Assembly: GCA_022572485.1 (NCBI GenBank)
Contig: JACZVU010000067.1
Span: 1 to 12,850 of the forward strand
From: Myxococcales bacterium
Lineage (GTDB): Bacteria; Myxococcota_A; UBA9160; SMWR01
DNA length: 12,850 bases
Direction of reading: 5' to 3'
Shown in pieces: positions 6,773-12,822 of the stretch. Every line of letters begins with the position of its first letter. Position 1 is the stretch's first letter. The notes under the pieces were generated by a model that worked only from the letters and a program-made list of their open reading frames with translations, made no database searches and was not told where the DNA came from. A program made the translations under genes and the position numbers.

Positions 6773-7966
6773 GTGAACCTCCGACGCACGCTTCCGATCA
6801 TCGCGCTCATCTATCTGATCGAGGGCTTCCCGATGGGAGTCCACGAGCTGTGGCCCATCTACCTACGCCGACACGGCGCCTCTCTCACCGAGGTCGGGTT
6901 GCTCTCAGCGCTCGGTTTCGCGTGGACGCTGAAGGTGCTCTGGTCGCCCTTGATCGATCGCATCGGAGAACGGCGTCAATGGGTGGCTGGATCGATGGCG
7001 GTAATGACCGCGGCGATCTTCTTGATCTCGCAGGGTGACCCCTACCCCATCTCCACTCCGCTCTGGATCGCCTTCTGGGTCTACTGCCTCGCGTCCGCGA
7101 CCCAGGACATCGCAATCGACGCTTATTCGATCGGCATCACCGAACGCGGCGAGGAAGGGCCCGTCAACTCGATGAAGGCAACCGCCTACCGCGGCGGAAT
7201 GCTGCTCGCGACGGCCCTGCTCTTTTTGCCGCGTTGGATCGGGTGGCCAGGAACCTTCGCGGTGGCTGCTTTGCTCAGCGCGTGCATGGCGGCCGCGGTC
7301 TTCGCTGCACCGCGCGTCGCCGTTCCGAACCCGGGGCGCCGAGAACTCTGGCCCGCGTTGAAACGTTGGCTCGGCGAGAGCCACGGCGCCGCGGTCATCG
7401 CCTTCGTGATGCTCTACCGAATCGGCGACCTCGCGATGGGCCCCATGCTCAGCACGTTCTGGATAGACCGCGGCTTCTCGGATGAAGAGATCGCTCTGGT
7501 CTCGAAGGCCCTGGGCATCGCGGCCTACGTGCTCGGTGCGATCCTCGGCGGCTGGGGGGTCTACCGCATGGGCATCACGCGAGGGCTTTGGATCTTCGGC
7601 GCCCTCGCGCTCTTTTCGAACCTCGGTTACTCGGCGGCCGCCGCATTTCCCGAATCCGGCCGCATCGGCGTCTACGCGGCGGCGCTCACCGAGTCGCTCT
7701 GCAGCGGATTGGTGTCCGCTGCGTTTCTCTCTTACCTGATGCGCATCTGCCAACGGGAGCACGCGGCCGTTCAGTACGCACTACTCACCGCCGCCTATCG
7801 ACTGCCGGGCATTCCCGCTGCGAGCTTGTCCGGGTTCTTGACCGAGCGACTCGATTACGCGGTGTACTTTGCGTTGACCGCCGCGATGGCTCTGCCCGCG
7901 TTCGCATTCTTGCCACGCGCAACCACCCGCATCGACGCGGAGCCACTTGAGATTCGGAGTCGTTGA
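6773..7966 (+). CDS. AmpG-like MFS permease
   Basis: The 397-residue product is very hydrophobic with about 12 membrane segments, the size and pattern of a single-unit MFS transporter. It opens with an AmpG-type first helix (IALIYLIEGFPMGV, 10-23). It has the loop 2-3 region WSPLIDRIGERRQW (57-70) and the family-typical SATQDIAIDAY at 108-118. The second half starts near 205 with a YRIGDLAMGPMLSTFWIDRGFS block that resembles AmpG. AmpG imports GlcNAc-anhydromuramyl peptides from the periplasm for cell-wall recycling; relatives carry other substrates, so the substrate is inferred. GTG 6773 follows AGAGGTAGG at good spacing. It converges on the next gene with only 17 bases between stops. An amidase lies 3.6 kb away but no other recycling gene is present. 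Confidence 0.8.
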   Translation: MNLRRTLPIIALIYLIEGFPMGVHELWPIYLRRHGASLTEVGLLSALGFAWTLKVLWSPLIDRIGERRQWVAGSMAVMTAAIFLISQGDPYPISTPLWIAFWVYCLASATQDIAIDAYSIGITERGEEGPVNSMKATAYRGGMLLATALLFLPRWIGWPGTFAVAALLSACMAAAVFAAPRVAVPNPGRRELWPALKRWLGESHGAAVIAFVMLYRIGDLAMGPMLSTFWIDRGFSDEEIALVSKALGIAAYVLGAILGGWGVYRMGITRGLWIFGALALFSNLGYSAAAAFPESGRIGVYAAALTESLCSGLVSAAFLSYLMRICQREHAAVQYALLTAAYRLPGIPAASLSGFLTERLDYAVYFALTAAMALPAFAFLPRATTRIDAEPLEIRSR

Positions 7967-7983
7967 AATCGCTACTCGGACGA

Positions 7984-8484
7984 TTAGGATCCTCTGTACC
8001 AGTTTTCGGGAACACCCGCGAGATTGGCCTCGACGATCAGGCCGCGAAGCCTTCGCTCCGCGCGCGCGACTTCTTCTCGCTTCCGTCGGATCTCCTGCTT
8101 GAGTCCGTAGTGGACCGGGGAGTTGCCATCGACGGCGGCCTGCACACCCGGCGCCGCGACCTTCCAGTTGCCCGCCCGCCCGGCCAACTCCGAGAGCCTG
8201 TCAAGGGACTCATCCAGGCTCGCCTTCGCGGTTTCCACTTCTGCTTCCACTTCTGCAAACCGGCTGTTCCACTCCGCGCGGGTCAGGCCTCCGCGCTGGC
8301 CCGATTCGACCGGAAGCGCCGATGGTAGGGTGAGCAGTTGATCGAGGGTCACACTCTTGGGCGGAGGTTCGACTTCCTCGTCCGCAGCGACAGCGCCCAT
8401 GAGGGGCACGGCCAGCCAGAACAGACCCAACGCACCGACCCCCCGTTTCCGGGCTCGAGGAAATTTCCAACACCATTGCACCAT
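7984..8484 (-). CDS. Exported coiled-coil protein of unknown function
   Basis: From ATG 8484 the product has 166 residues: a basic start (KFPRARKRG), a hydrophobic signal segment GALGLFWLAVPLMGAVAA likely cut before DEE, then a Pro-rich stretch. A segment with SVTLDQLLTLPS leads into RGGLTRAEWNSRF, an amphipathic Glu/Ala/Leu-rich helix (EVEAEVETAKASLDESLDRL), a loop with WKVAAPG, and a second helix KQEIRRKREEVARAERRLRG ending in EANLAGVPENWYRGS. This is a helical hairpin, probably periplasmic. An in-frame ATG at 8529 would add 15 residues before the signal peptide, so I prefer 8484, which has AGGG upstream. I have a general impression of similar hypothetical proteins in deltaproteobacterial genomes but cannot name a family. 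It diverges from the pilus ATPase gene. Confidence 0.72.
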   Translation of the reverse strand: MVQWCWKFPRARKRGVGALGLFWLAVPLMGAVAADEEVEPPPKSVTLDQLLTLPSALPVESGQRGGLTRAEWNSRFAEVEAEVETAKASLDESLDRLSELAGRAGNWKVAAPGVQAAVDGNSPVHYGLKQEIRRKREEVARAERRLRGLIVEANLAGVPENWYRGS

Positions 8485-8660
8485 TTGAACACCCTGAAAC
8501 CCGGTAGACGCACTGCACTCCAACGGCATTCAACATAGCGAAAGAACGCGAGATCCTTCCGGGCCCGCCCCAGCGCAATCCGCCAGCAGCCGCCCAACGG
8601 CATCGCCCATACAGGGAGGAATCGAGGTCAAGCCCCCGTCTGAAACGCCGATACGAACAG

Positions 8661-8688
8661 CGGGATCCCGAATTGGGATTGCCAATTC
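8661..8688. promoter_or_regulatory. Adjacent palindromes upstream of the pilus ATPase gene
   Basis: CGGGATCCCG (8661-8670) is a perfect 10-base palindrome. It shares its last base with the inverted repeat GAATTGG / CCAATTC with a 5-base spacer (8670-8688). The pair ends 25 bases before ATG 8714 and is followed by the ribosome binding site CTGGAGGG. Their place suggests an operator or a leader hairpin for the pilus ATPase and kinase-like unit; no regulator can be named. Confidence 0.35.
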
Positions 8689-8713
8689 CATCCTTCCTGG
8701 AGGGTGACGAGCG

Positions 8714-9862
8714 ATGGATCGCGAGAAGCTATATCGGCTCCTGCGCCTCGGGATCGAAAAGGGAGCTTCGGATATCCACTTCCAGGTGGGATACCTACCC
8801 CTCTATCGGTTCAACGGCGACCTTGTCGAACTCCGCTACAAGGTTCTGACCGAGAAGGACACAGAAGCGATCGCCCGGATCCTGACCGAGGCCGACGACA
8901 AAAAGTTTGGCGACTTCAACGAGCTGGATCTCGCGTTCGAACTGCCGAGCGAGGGCCGGTTCCGCATCAACATCTCGCGCCAGCGGCGCTTCTACAACAT
9001 CGTCCTGCGGGTCATTCCGCTGCAGATCCGCACCTTCGAAGAGCTGAATCTCCCGAGTGCCTTGCGCGATGTAGCGCGTTTGCAGCGGGGCTATGTGCTC
9101 GTTACCGGCTCGACCGGAATGGGCAAGTCGACCACGCTTGCCACGATGATCGAAGAGATCAACCACACCCGGAAGGCGAAGATCGTCACGATCGAGGATC
9201 CGATCGAATTTGTCTTCACGCACGACAAGAGCATCATCACCCAGCGAGAGATCGGCACCGATACGACGTCGTTTCCCGACGCGCTGAGGGCGGCGCTGCG
9301 CCAGGACCCGGACTGCATCATGGTCGGCGAGATGCGGGACCAGGTCACCGTGGACACCTCGCTCAAGGCATCCGAGACCGGACACCTCGTGCTCTCGTCG
9401 ATTCACACCAGCGACGTGCGCTCCACGATCAATCGCCTGGTTTCGTTTTTCCCCGCAGAAGAGCAGTTGCAGGTGCGAGCGCGTCTCGCCGATAACCTGG
9501 CAGCAATCATCTCCTTGCGGCTCCTTCCCACCAAGAAGCAGAACTCACGCGTGCCGGCCGTCGAGATCATGCGAAGCACGCGAAGCATCCAGGAATGCAT
9601 CAAGGACCCCACCAAGACGAGCGAGATTTCGGACTACATTGCGCGTGGGGGCAGCGAAATGATGCAGACCTTCGATCAACACCTTCTCGATCTTCTGCGC
9701 GCGAACAAGATCTCGGTCGAAACCGCGTTGACCGCTGCATCGAACCCGACCGACTTCAAGACCAAGCTGGCTCTCGAAGGAGGTGATCCGGACGCAATCG
9801 AGGACGAGGACGAGGCGAAGATAGAAGGCCCGTTCGAAATCGATGCGGATTCGCGGTTCTAG
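8714..9862 (+). CDS. pilT: PilT/PilU-family twitching motility ATPase
   Basis: Hexameric cytoplasmic ATPase that powers type IV pilus disassembly (retraction). The 382-residue product has the family's N-terminal PAS-like part (ASDIHFQVG at 18-26, with FRINISRQR near 83-91). The RecA-like core carries Walker A GSTGMGKST (132-140), the Asp box VTIEDPIEF (158-166), Walker B DPDCIMVGEMRD (198-209) with catalytic E206, and the His box ETGHLVLSSIHTSD (221-234). The FFPAEEQLQVRARLADNL block that contacts the pilus motor follows. The AIRNLIRE motif of classical PilT is replaced by SIQECIKD (291-298), and the last 30 residues are an acidic tail (AIEDEDEAKIEG) beyond the usual end. It could therefore be a PilT paralogue or PilU-like. 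The next gene starts 11 bases downstream, so they likely form an operon. Confidence 0.92.
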   Translation: MDREKLYRLLRLGIEKGASDIHFQVGYLPLYRFNGDLVELRYKVLTEKDTEAIARILTEADDKKFGDFNELDLAFELPSEGRFRINISRQRRFYNIVLRVIPLQIRTFEELNLPSALRDVARLQRGYVLVTGSTGMGKSTTLATMIEEINHTRKAKIVTIEDPIEFVFTHDKSIITQREIGTDTTSFPDALRAALRQDPDCIMVGEMRDQVTVDTSLKASETGHLVLSSIHTSDVRSTINRLVSFFPAEEQLQVRARLADNLAAIISLRLLPTKKQNSRVPAVEIMRSTRSIQECIKDPTKTSEISDYIARGGSEMMQTFDQHLLDLLRANKISVETALTAASNPTDFKTKLALEGGDPDAIEDEDEAKIEGPFEIDADSRF

Positions 9863-9873
9863 GCGGCGGAGGC

Positions 9874-11178
9874 ATGCCCTTGAGCGCCGTGACCGATATC
9901 GAACCGACCACGTCCCGCAGGCAGCAACTCGCGGCCGACCTGCGGACCAGTGCATCCAGGATGGCCGAACAGGCCGGTGGCGGTGTGGCGCTGATCTTCG
10001 TGACCGCACTGAAAAATGGCTCTCCTGAAAACACCACGCACCTTCGAGCAGCCGCCGGCTTCCCCATGCCGGAGGCCGCCCGGGACGCCGCGCAAGCGCT
10101 GATGAACACCATTCACGAGGTGATCGACACGGGAACCGAGCAACAACTCGGCGCACTGCCCTCTTTGGAAGAGCACAACAAAGGCGGCCTGCTCATCGTC
10201 CCGATCGCCTTGGAAGATCAATCCCACGGCGCCCTGGCGGTGGGCACCCCCAACTCGATCCAAACCGAACTGCGTAAATCCGTTGAGCACGAAGCGTCGA
10301 AGCTCGCGCTGCTTCTCGATCACGCCCGCCTGCGCGAAGAACTCGAGTCCGCGAAAAAGGCACTCGTGGGGTTTCAGAGCGCCGAAGGTTCCCACGACAA
10401 CAGCCAGGAAGTGCTCGAACTCTCCGAAGCACTCTTTGCCCAGGATATCGAGCTCCTGCGAAACAACGAAAAACTCGGGAAGATCGAGAAACTCAAGAAT
10501 GACTTCATCGAGAAGATGTCGCGAGAACTCAGAACGCCGCTCAACAGCATCATCGAGTCGATCATCTCGGTTCTGACGGGCGAGAACGAAATCCTCTCGG
10601 ACAGCTCCAAGGTAAGCCTGCGGTCCGCGCTAGACGACGGGACCGAATTCCTGAGGACGCTCCAGAACATCCTGGATCTCTGGAAGATCAAGCAGCGCGA
10701 GTTGCCCGTGGAAATTCAGGAAGTCAACTTCCGGGAGGTCGTCGATGAGGCGATCTTCAGCGTTCAGGATCGCATCTCGGAAAAACCGGTCACCGTCGAG
10801 CAACGATTCAGCGAACCTTTTCCGAAAATTCGAACAGATCTCACCAAGGTGAATCAGATCCTCTACCTGTTGCTCGAAAACGCGGTCAAATTCACGCCTC
10901 GCGGGCAGATCACCATCAGCTCGAAGCTCGAGAACAACCAGCTCAAATGCGAGGTGCTCGACACTGGAATTGGCATTTGCCCGGACGACCAGCCTCAGAT
11001 CTTCGAGGAGTTCTTCCAGGTAGACGAGTCGGCGTCCCGCACCTATGCGGGAGCAGGCCTCGGGCTGGCCTTGGTGCGCGATCTGGTGGCGCTGATGGAA
11101 GGTGACGTATCCGTGAGCAGCGACGCGGGCCGCGGCACCTCGGTCACCTTCCAACTCCCCGTTCAGATCATCGGCTGA
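9874..11178 (+). CDS. GAF-domain histidine-kinase-like protein lacking the phosphoacceptor His (predicted pseudokinase)
   Basis: A 434-residue soluble protein with no membrane segment. Residues about 15-150 look like a GAF sensor domain (GGVALIFVTAL near 36-46, GGLLIVPIALEDQSHGALAVG at 104-124). A coiled coil (150-215) leads to a dimerisation/phosphoacceptor helix reading FIEKMSRELRTPLNSII (211-227). Canonical proteins have MSHELRTPLN; here the His is Arg217, encoded by CGA at 10522-10524, two base changes from a His codon. The ATP-binding domain looks intact: N box LLENAVKF with N336, G1 DTGIGI (363-368), F box IFEEFFQVD (376-384), G2 GAGLGLAL (393-400). It starts 11 bases after the pilus ATPase gene behind GGCGGAGGC, so the two are likely cotranscribed. 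No response regulator lies in the window. Role in controlling pilus retraction is inferred from position. Confidence 0.9.
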   Translation: MPLSAVTDIEPTTSRRQQLAADLRTSASRMAEQAGGGVALIFVTALKNGSPENTTHLRAAAGFPMPEAARDAAQALMNTIHEVIDTGTEQQLGALPSLEEHNKGGLLIVPIALEDQSHGALAVGTPNSIQTELRKSVEHEASKLALLLDHARLREELESAKKALVGFQSAEGSHDNSQEVLELSEALFAQDIELLRNNEKLGKIEKLKNDFIEKMSRELRTPLNSIIESIISVLTGENEILSDSSKVSLRSALDDGTEFLRTLQNILDLWKIKQRELPVEIQEVNFREVVDEAIFSVQDRISEKPVTVEQRFSEPFPKIRTDLTKVNQILYLLLENAVKFTPRGQITISSKLENNQLKCEVLDTGIGICPDDQPQIFEEFFQVDESASRTYAGAGLGLALVRDLVALMEGDVSVSSDAGRGTSVTFQLPVQIIG

Positions 11179-11218
11179 ACGTCTCGGCTACGGGGCAAGC
11201 TGCACCCGCCGGGCACTG

Positions 11219-11431
11219 CTATTCCGCCCCCTGCTTGTTGTCCGGGTAGTTGGGCTTGATGTAGCCCGCCGCGATCTCTCGCAGGGCCACCACGACTTCC
11301 TTGTTCTCCTCGGCGTCCACGAGCGGCTTGGCGCCGCGCTTGAGCTGCTTGGTGCGGATGGTAGCCATCTGAACGAGGCTGAAGCGATTCGGAACCTGAT
11401 TGATGCAGTCTTCGATCGTGATGCGTGCCAT
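11219..11431 (-). CDS. rpoZ: RNA polymerase omega subunit
   Basis: Small subunit that helps fold and assemble beta-prime into core RNA polymerase, and contributes a ppGpp site in proteobacteria. The 70-residue product begins MARITIEDC, the usual proteobacterial omega start, then [19 protein letters not shown] (the conserved helix region of the Rpb6/omega fold) and a family-typical [13 protein letters not shown] near the C-terminus. ATG 11431 has GAGAGG five bases upstream. Length is at the short end of the range. The usual neighbours gmk and spoT are absent; instead it sits downstream of a terminator on the same strand and converges on the kinase-like gene with a 40-base gap. It probably has its own promoter in the 70 bases before it. 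Confidence 0.96.
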   Translation of the reverse strand: MARITIEDCINQVPNRFSLVQMATIRTKQLKRGAKPLVDAEENKEVVVALREIAAGYIKPNYPDNKQGAE

Positions 11432-11501
11432 TGGAGCCTCTCGGTAGCTGGGATTGAGTGCCAGGAAGGGCGGAGACTAGACCAAGGCCCCGATGAGGGA
11501 A

Positions 11502-11531
11502 ACCCCGGCCGGCAAAAGTGCCGGCCGGGGT
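11502..11531 (-). terminator. Strong stem-loop, probable intrinsic terminator
   Basis: Perfect 13-base arms (ACCCCGGCCGGCA / TGCCGGCCGGGGT on the plus strand, 11502-11514 and 11519-11531) enclose a 4-base loop. Read on the minus strand the GC-rich stem is followed by a short TTT, consistent with termination of transcripts from the KATRK peptide gene before they enter rpoZ. The T-run is short, so it may act as an mRNA 3'-end stabiliser or attenuator instead. Confidence 0.7.
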
Positions 11532-11567
11532 CCTGCGACCTCCGCGAGGAAGATCGATCCGACGAAG

Positions 11568-11657
11568 CTAGCTCGCCTTCTTGCGAGTCGCCTTCTTGCG
11601 AGTCGCCTTCTTGCGAGTCGCCTTCTTGCGAGTCGCCTTCTTCTTTCGAGCTGCCAT
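11568..11657 (-). CDS. Lys/Arg-rich KATRK-repeat peptide (histone H1-like), 29 residues
   Basis: ATG 11657 opens a 29-codon frame: MAARKK, four tandem copies of KATRK, then KAS and TAG. It resembles the basic Ala/Lys tails of bacterial histone H1-like proteins, which bind DNA or RNA through charge; no globular domain is present. A GGGGGGT sequence lies about nine bases upstream. The frame stays open for 75 codons further upstream (to ATG 11882), but that extension has ordinary mixed composition and includes two hairpins, so I take the short form. A strong terminator follows the stop and rpoZ lies beyond. It could instead bind nascent RNA or ribosomes. The repeat is perfect at DNA level, see the separate entry. 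Confidence 0.65.
   Translation of the reverse strand: MAARKKKATRKKATRKKATRKKATRKKAS
11573..11642. repeat. Perfect 15-base tandem repeat, about 4.7 copies
   Basis: The plus-strand unit TCGCCTTCTTGCGAG recurs four times without a single change from 11573 to 11632 and continues for ten bases before diverging. Each unit encodes Lys-Lys-Ala-Thr-Arg on the minus strand. Since these residues have synonymous codons, exact identity points to recent expansion or ongoing slippage/recombination rather than selection on the protein alone. The 15-base period keeps the frame, so copy-number change would alter peptide length without breaking it. Confidence 0.95.
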
Positions 11658-11889
11658 ACTTGGGTTACCCCCCTGTTCGTGGACTCGAGCGCAGCGGTCT
11701 TGCTCGTTATGAGCGAACCACAAACCGCCCACATGTCGCATCAACTTGCACGACCATGTTGCTCCCGGCCTCCCTATCGGAGGCCACAATGCGCGACTTG
11801 AAGGCAATCTGCCTTCGTTCCTCACACATTCCGCGGCACTAGAGCCACTCTTGCAGCTCACCCTAACAACGTGTTTTATCACCCGTCAA
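11658..11889 (-). promoter_or_regulatory. Putative promoter and structured leader of the KATRK peptide gene
   Basis: On the minus strand TTGACG (11889-11884) and, 18 bases on, TAGGGT (11865-11860) could form a sigma-70-type promoter; the -10 matches only at its most conserved positions. This would give a leader of about 195 bases. It holds two perfect hairpins: GAAGGCA / TGCCTTC with a 3-base loop (11800-11816) and GGCCTCC / GGAGGCC with a 5-base loop (11767-11785). Open frames here on either strand do not look like proteins. A structured 5' leader or a small RNA are both possible. Confidence 0.35.
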
Positions 11890-11925
11890 TAGGTAAACCT
11901 AAAAAAAACAAAGTGATGGAGCCTC

Positions 11926-12123
11926 ATGCTGCGAGTGGATGGACAAAAAAACATCGAACTCAAGATCGGAATGCGCAACTTCGCTGAACGCGGAGTCGAT
12001 CAATTGATCCCTTCATCGAGCGTCGACGCCTTGCGAAGCCCTCGAATTCCACGCAAGTGGACGCCAACTGCACGCAAACTGCGCGAAGTCAAAGAGATTT
12101 TTGGAATTGAGAAGGAGGGCTAG
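11926..12123 (+). CDS. Hypothetical small protein, 65 residues
   Basis: ATG 11926 is preceded by TGGAG at suitable distance. The product is soluble and mildly basic: MLRVDGQKNIELKIGMRNF, a middle with VDQLIPSSSVDALRSPRIPR, and a C-terminal basic helix TARKLREVKEIFGIEKEG. I recognise no family. Codon use is less G/C-biased than in the larger genes but not random. An A-rich stretch (11899-11911) just upstream is unusual for this window and may be part of its promoter or leader. Its TAG stop interlocks with the TAG stop of the mS38-like gene on the other strand within the sequence CTAG. It may be clade-restricted. Confidence 0.6.
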   Translation: MLRVDGQKNIELKIGMRNFAERGVDQLIPSSSVDALRSPRIPRKWTPTARKLREVKEIFGIEKEG

Positions 12124-12212
12124 CGCTTGCGCTTGTGACGAGCGCGCTTGAGCAATTTCCGCTTCTTGTGCTTGCGCATCTTCTTGCGCCGCTTTTTGAT
12201 CACGCTACCCAC
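12120..12212 (-). CDS. Tiny ribosomal protein of the mS38/bS22 (AURKAIP1/COX24 C-terminal domain) type, 30 residues
   Basis: GTG 12212 opens a 30-codon frame starting MGSVIKKRRKKMRKHKKRK and continuing LLKRARHKRKR to TAG. This closely resembles the short proteins annotated as AURKAIP1/COX24 domain, the bacterial counterpart of mitochondrial mS38, known in mycobacteria as bS22, which start MGSVIKKRRK and keep a KxHRKLLRxTR core. In ribosome structures such proteins lie on the small subunit near the decoding region and contact rRNA through their Lys/Arg side chains. More than half of the residues are Lys or Arg. GCGAGG lies seven bases upstream of the GTG. It follows the TPR gene on the same strand with a 136-base gap and converges on the 65-residue gene with interlocked stops. 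Confidence 0.85.
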   Translation of the reverse strand: MGSVIKKRRKKMRKHKKRKLLKRARHKRKR

Positions 12213-12256
12213 GGATGAACCTCGCGTCTGGGCGGGGACGGATACTCGTTCATCCG
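12212..12256 (-). promoter_or_regulatory. Inverted repeat over the start codon of the mS38-like gene; overlapping promoter candidate
   Basis: The arms CGGATGAAC (12212-12220) and GTTCATCCG (12248-12256) are perfect 9-base complements 27 bases apart. In mRNA the 3' arm would end on the first base of the GUG start codon and place the GAGG ribosome binding site at the loop edge, a layout suited to translational control. A competing reading is a promoter: minus-strand TTGACT (12267-12262), 17 bases, TATCCG (12244-12239). If that promoter is used the 5' arm is not transcribed, and the repeat could instead be a DNA operator. Confidence 0.4.
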
Positions 12257-12348
12257 CTGGAAGTCAACTCGCGATCAGCCGAAACCCGGCGCGCAGGCAC
12301 CCTGTGTGGTGCGTCGCTGCTTTCAGATCGAGCGCTGCCTCGCGCCAG

Positions 12349-12822
12349 TCACACCCCACAGCGCTCCCGTACGGTGGTTTGCAGGCGGCCACGAAACATT
12401 CCGAGCCATCGGTTGATCACGTGTCGGCGCGGCAGAAAACTGAGCGGAGGTCGCCGCCTCACTCCAAGAGCCATCAGATCGTCAAGAATCTGCTGATTCG
12501 CCGGATCAATCATCAAGCCCCGACGCAGGTAGCGGATTCCCTCGGCCTTGAAGCCAAACACCAGGTGCACTTGCGCGAGATTCCGATAGAGCTCGGGGTT
12601 GTAGAACTCTTCTTTTGCCGCAGAGCGGCAGAGTTCCAGCGCCTGGTCGAAGCGGCACTTCACGATTCCCAGACACAACCCGTAATAGGAGCGATAGCGC
12701 GGGCTGTTGGGATCGACTCTCCGAGCCGCGCGAAAATGCTCGAGCGCGATTGAGTGGTTATTGCAATCCAGTGCGGTTCGTCCGCGGCGAAAGTGCTCGT
12801 CGGCTAAAAAACCCGTATCCAT
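12349..12822 (-). CDS. TPR-repeat protein
   Basis: From ATG 12822 (GGGAGG four bases upstream) the product has 157 residues. Three tetratricopeptide repeats are visible: about 6-39 (HFRRGRTALDCNNHSIALEHFRAA...DP), 40-75 (SPRYRSYYGLCL...FDQALELCRSA) and 75-110 (NPELYRNLAQVHLVFGFKAEGIRYLRRGL.IDP). They have the usual A/G, Y and P positions and form a protein-binding solenoid. A basic C-terminal tail follows (LGVRRRPPLSFLPRRHVINR, then a Trp-Leu-Gly step). No signal peptide, so cytoplasmic. An earlier in-frame GTG at 12843 lacks a ribosome binding site. The binding partner is unknown; the mS38-like ribosomal gene lies 136 bases downstream on the same strand and may be read through from it. Confidence 0.85.
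   Translation of the reverse strand: MDTGFLADEHFRRGRTALDCNNHSIALEHFRAARRVDPNSPRYRSYYGLCLGIVKCRFDQALELCRSAAKEEFYNPELYRNLAQVHLVFGFKAEGIRYLRRGLMIDPANQQILDDLMALGVRRRPPLSFLPRRHVINRWLGMFRGRLQTTVRERCGV

Noticed and set aside
6905..7762. A 285-codon minus frame opposite the permease
   Set aside because: Arg/Glu/Gly-rich shadow; the plus frame has about 12 membrane helices and AmpG motifs.
11658..11882. A 75-codon N-terminal extension of the KATRK peptide in the same frame
   Set aside because: Composition differs sharply from the basic repeat, the start lacks a ribosome binding site, it spans two perfect hairpins and would begin before the best promoter candidate.
12148..12753. A 201-codon plus frame antisense to the mS38-like and TPR genes
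   Set aside because: No motifs; it overlaps two well-supported minus-strand genes.
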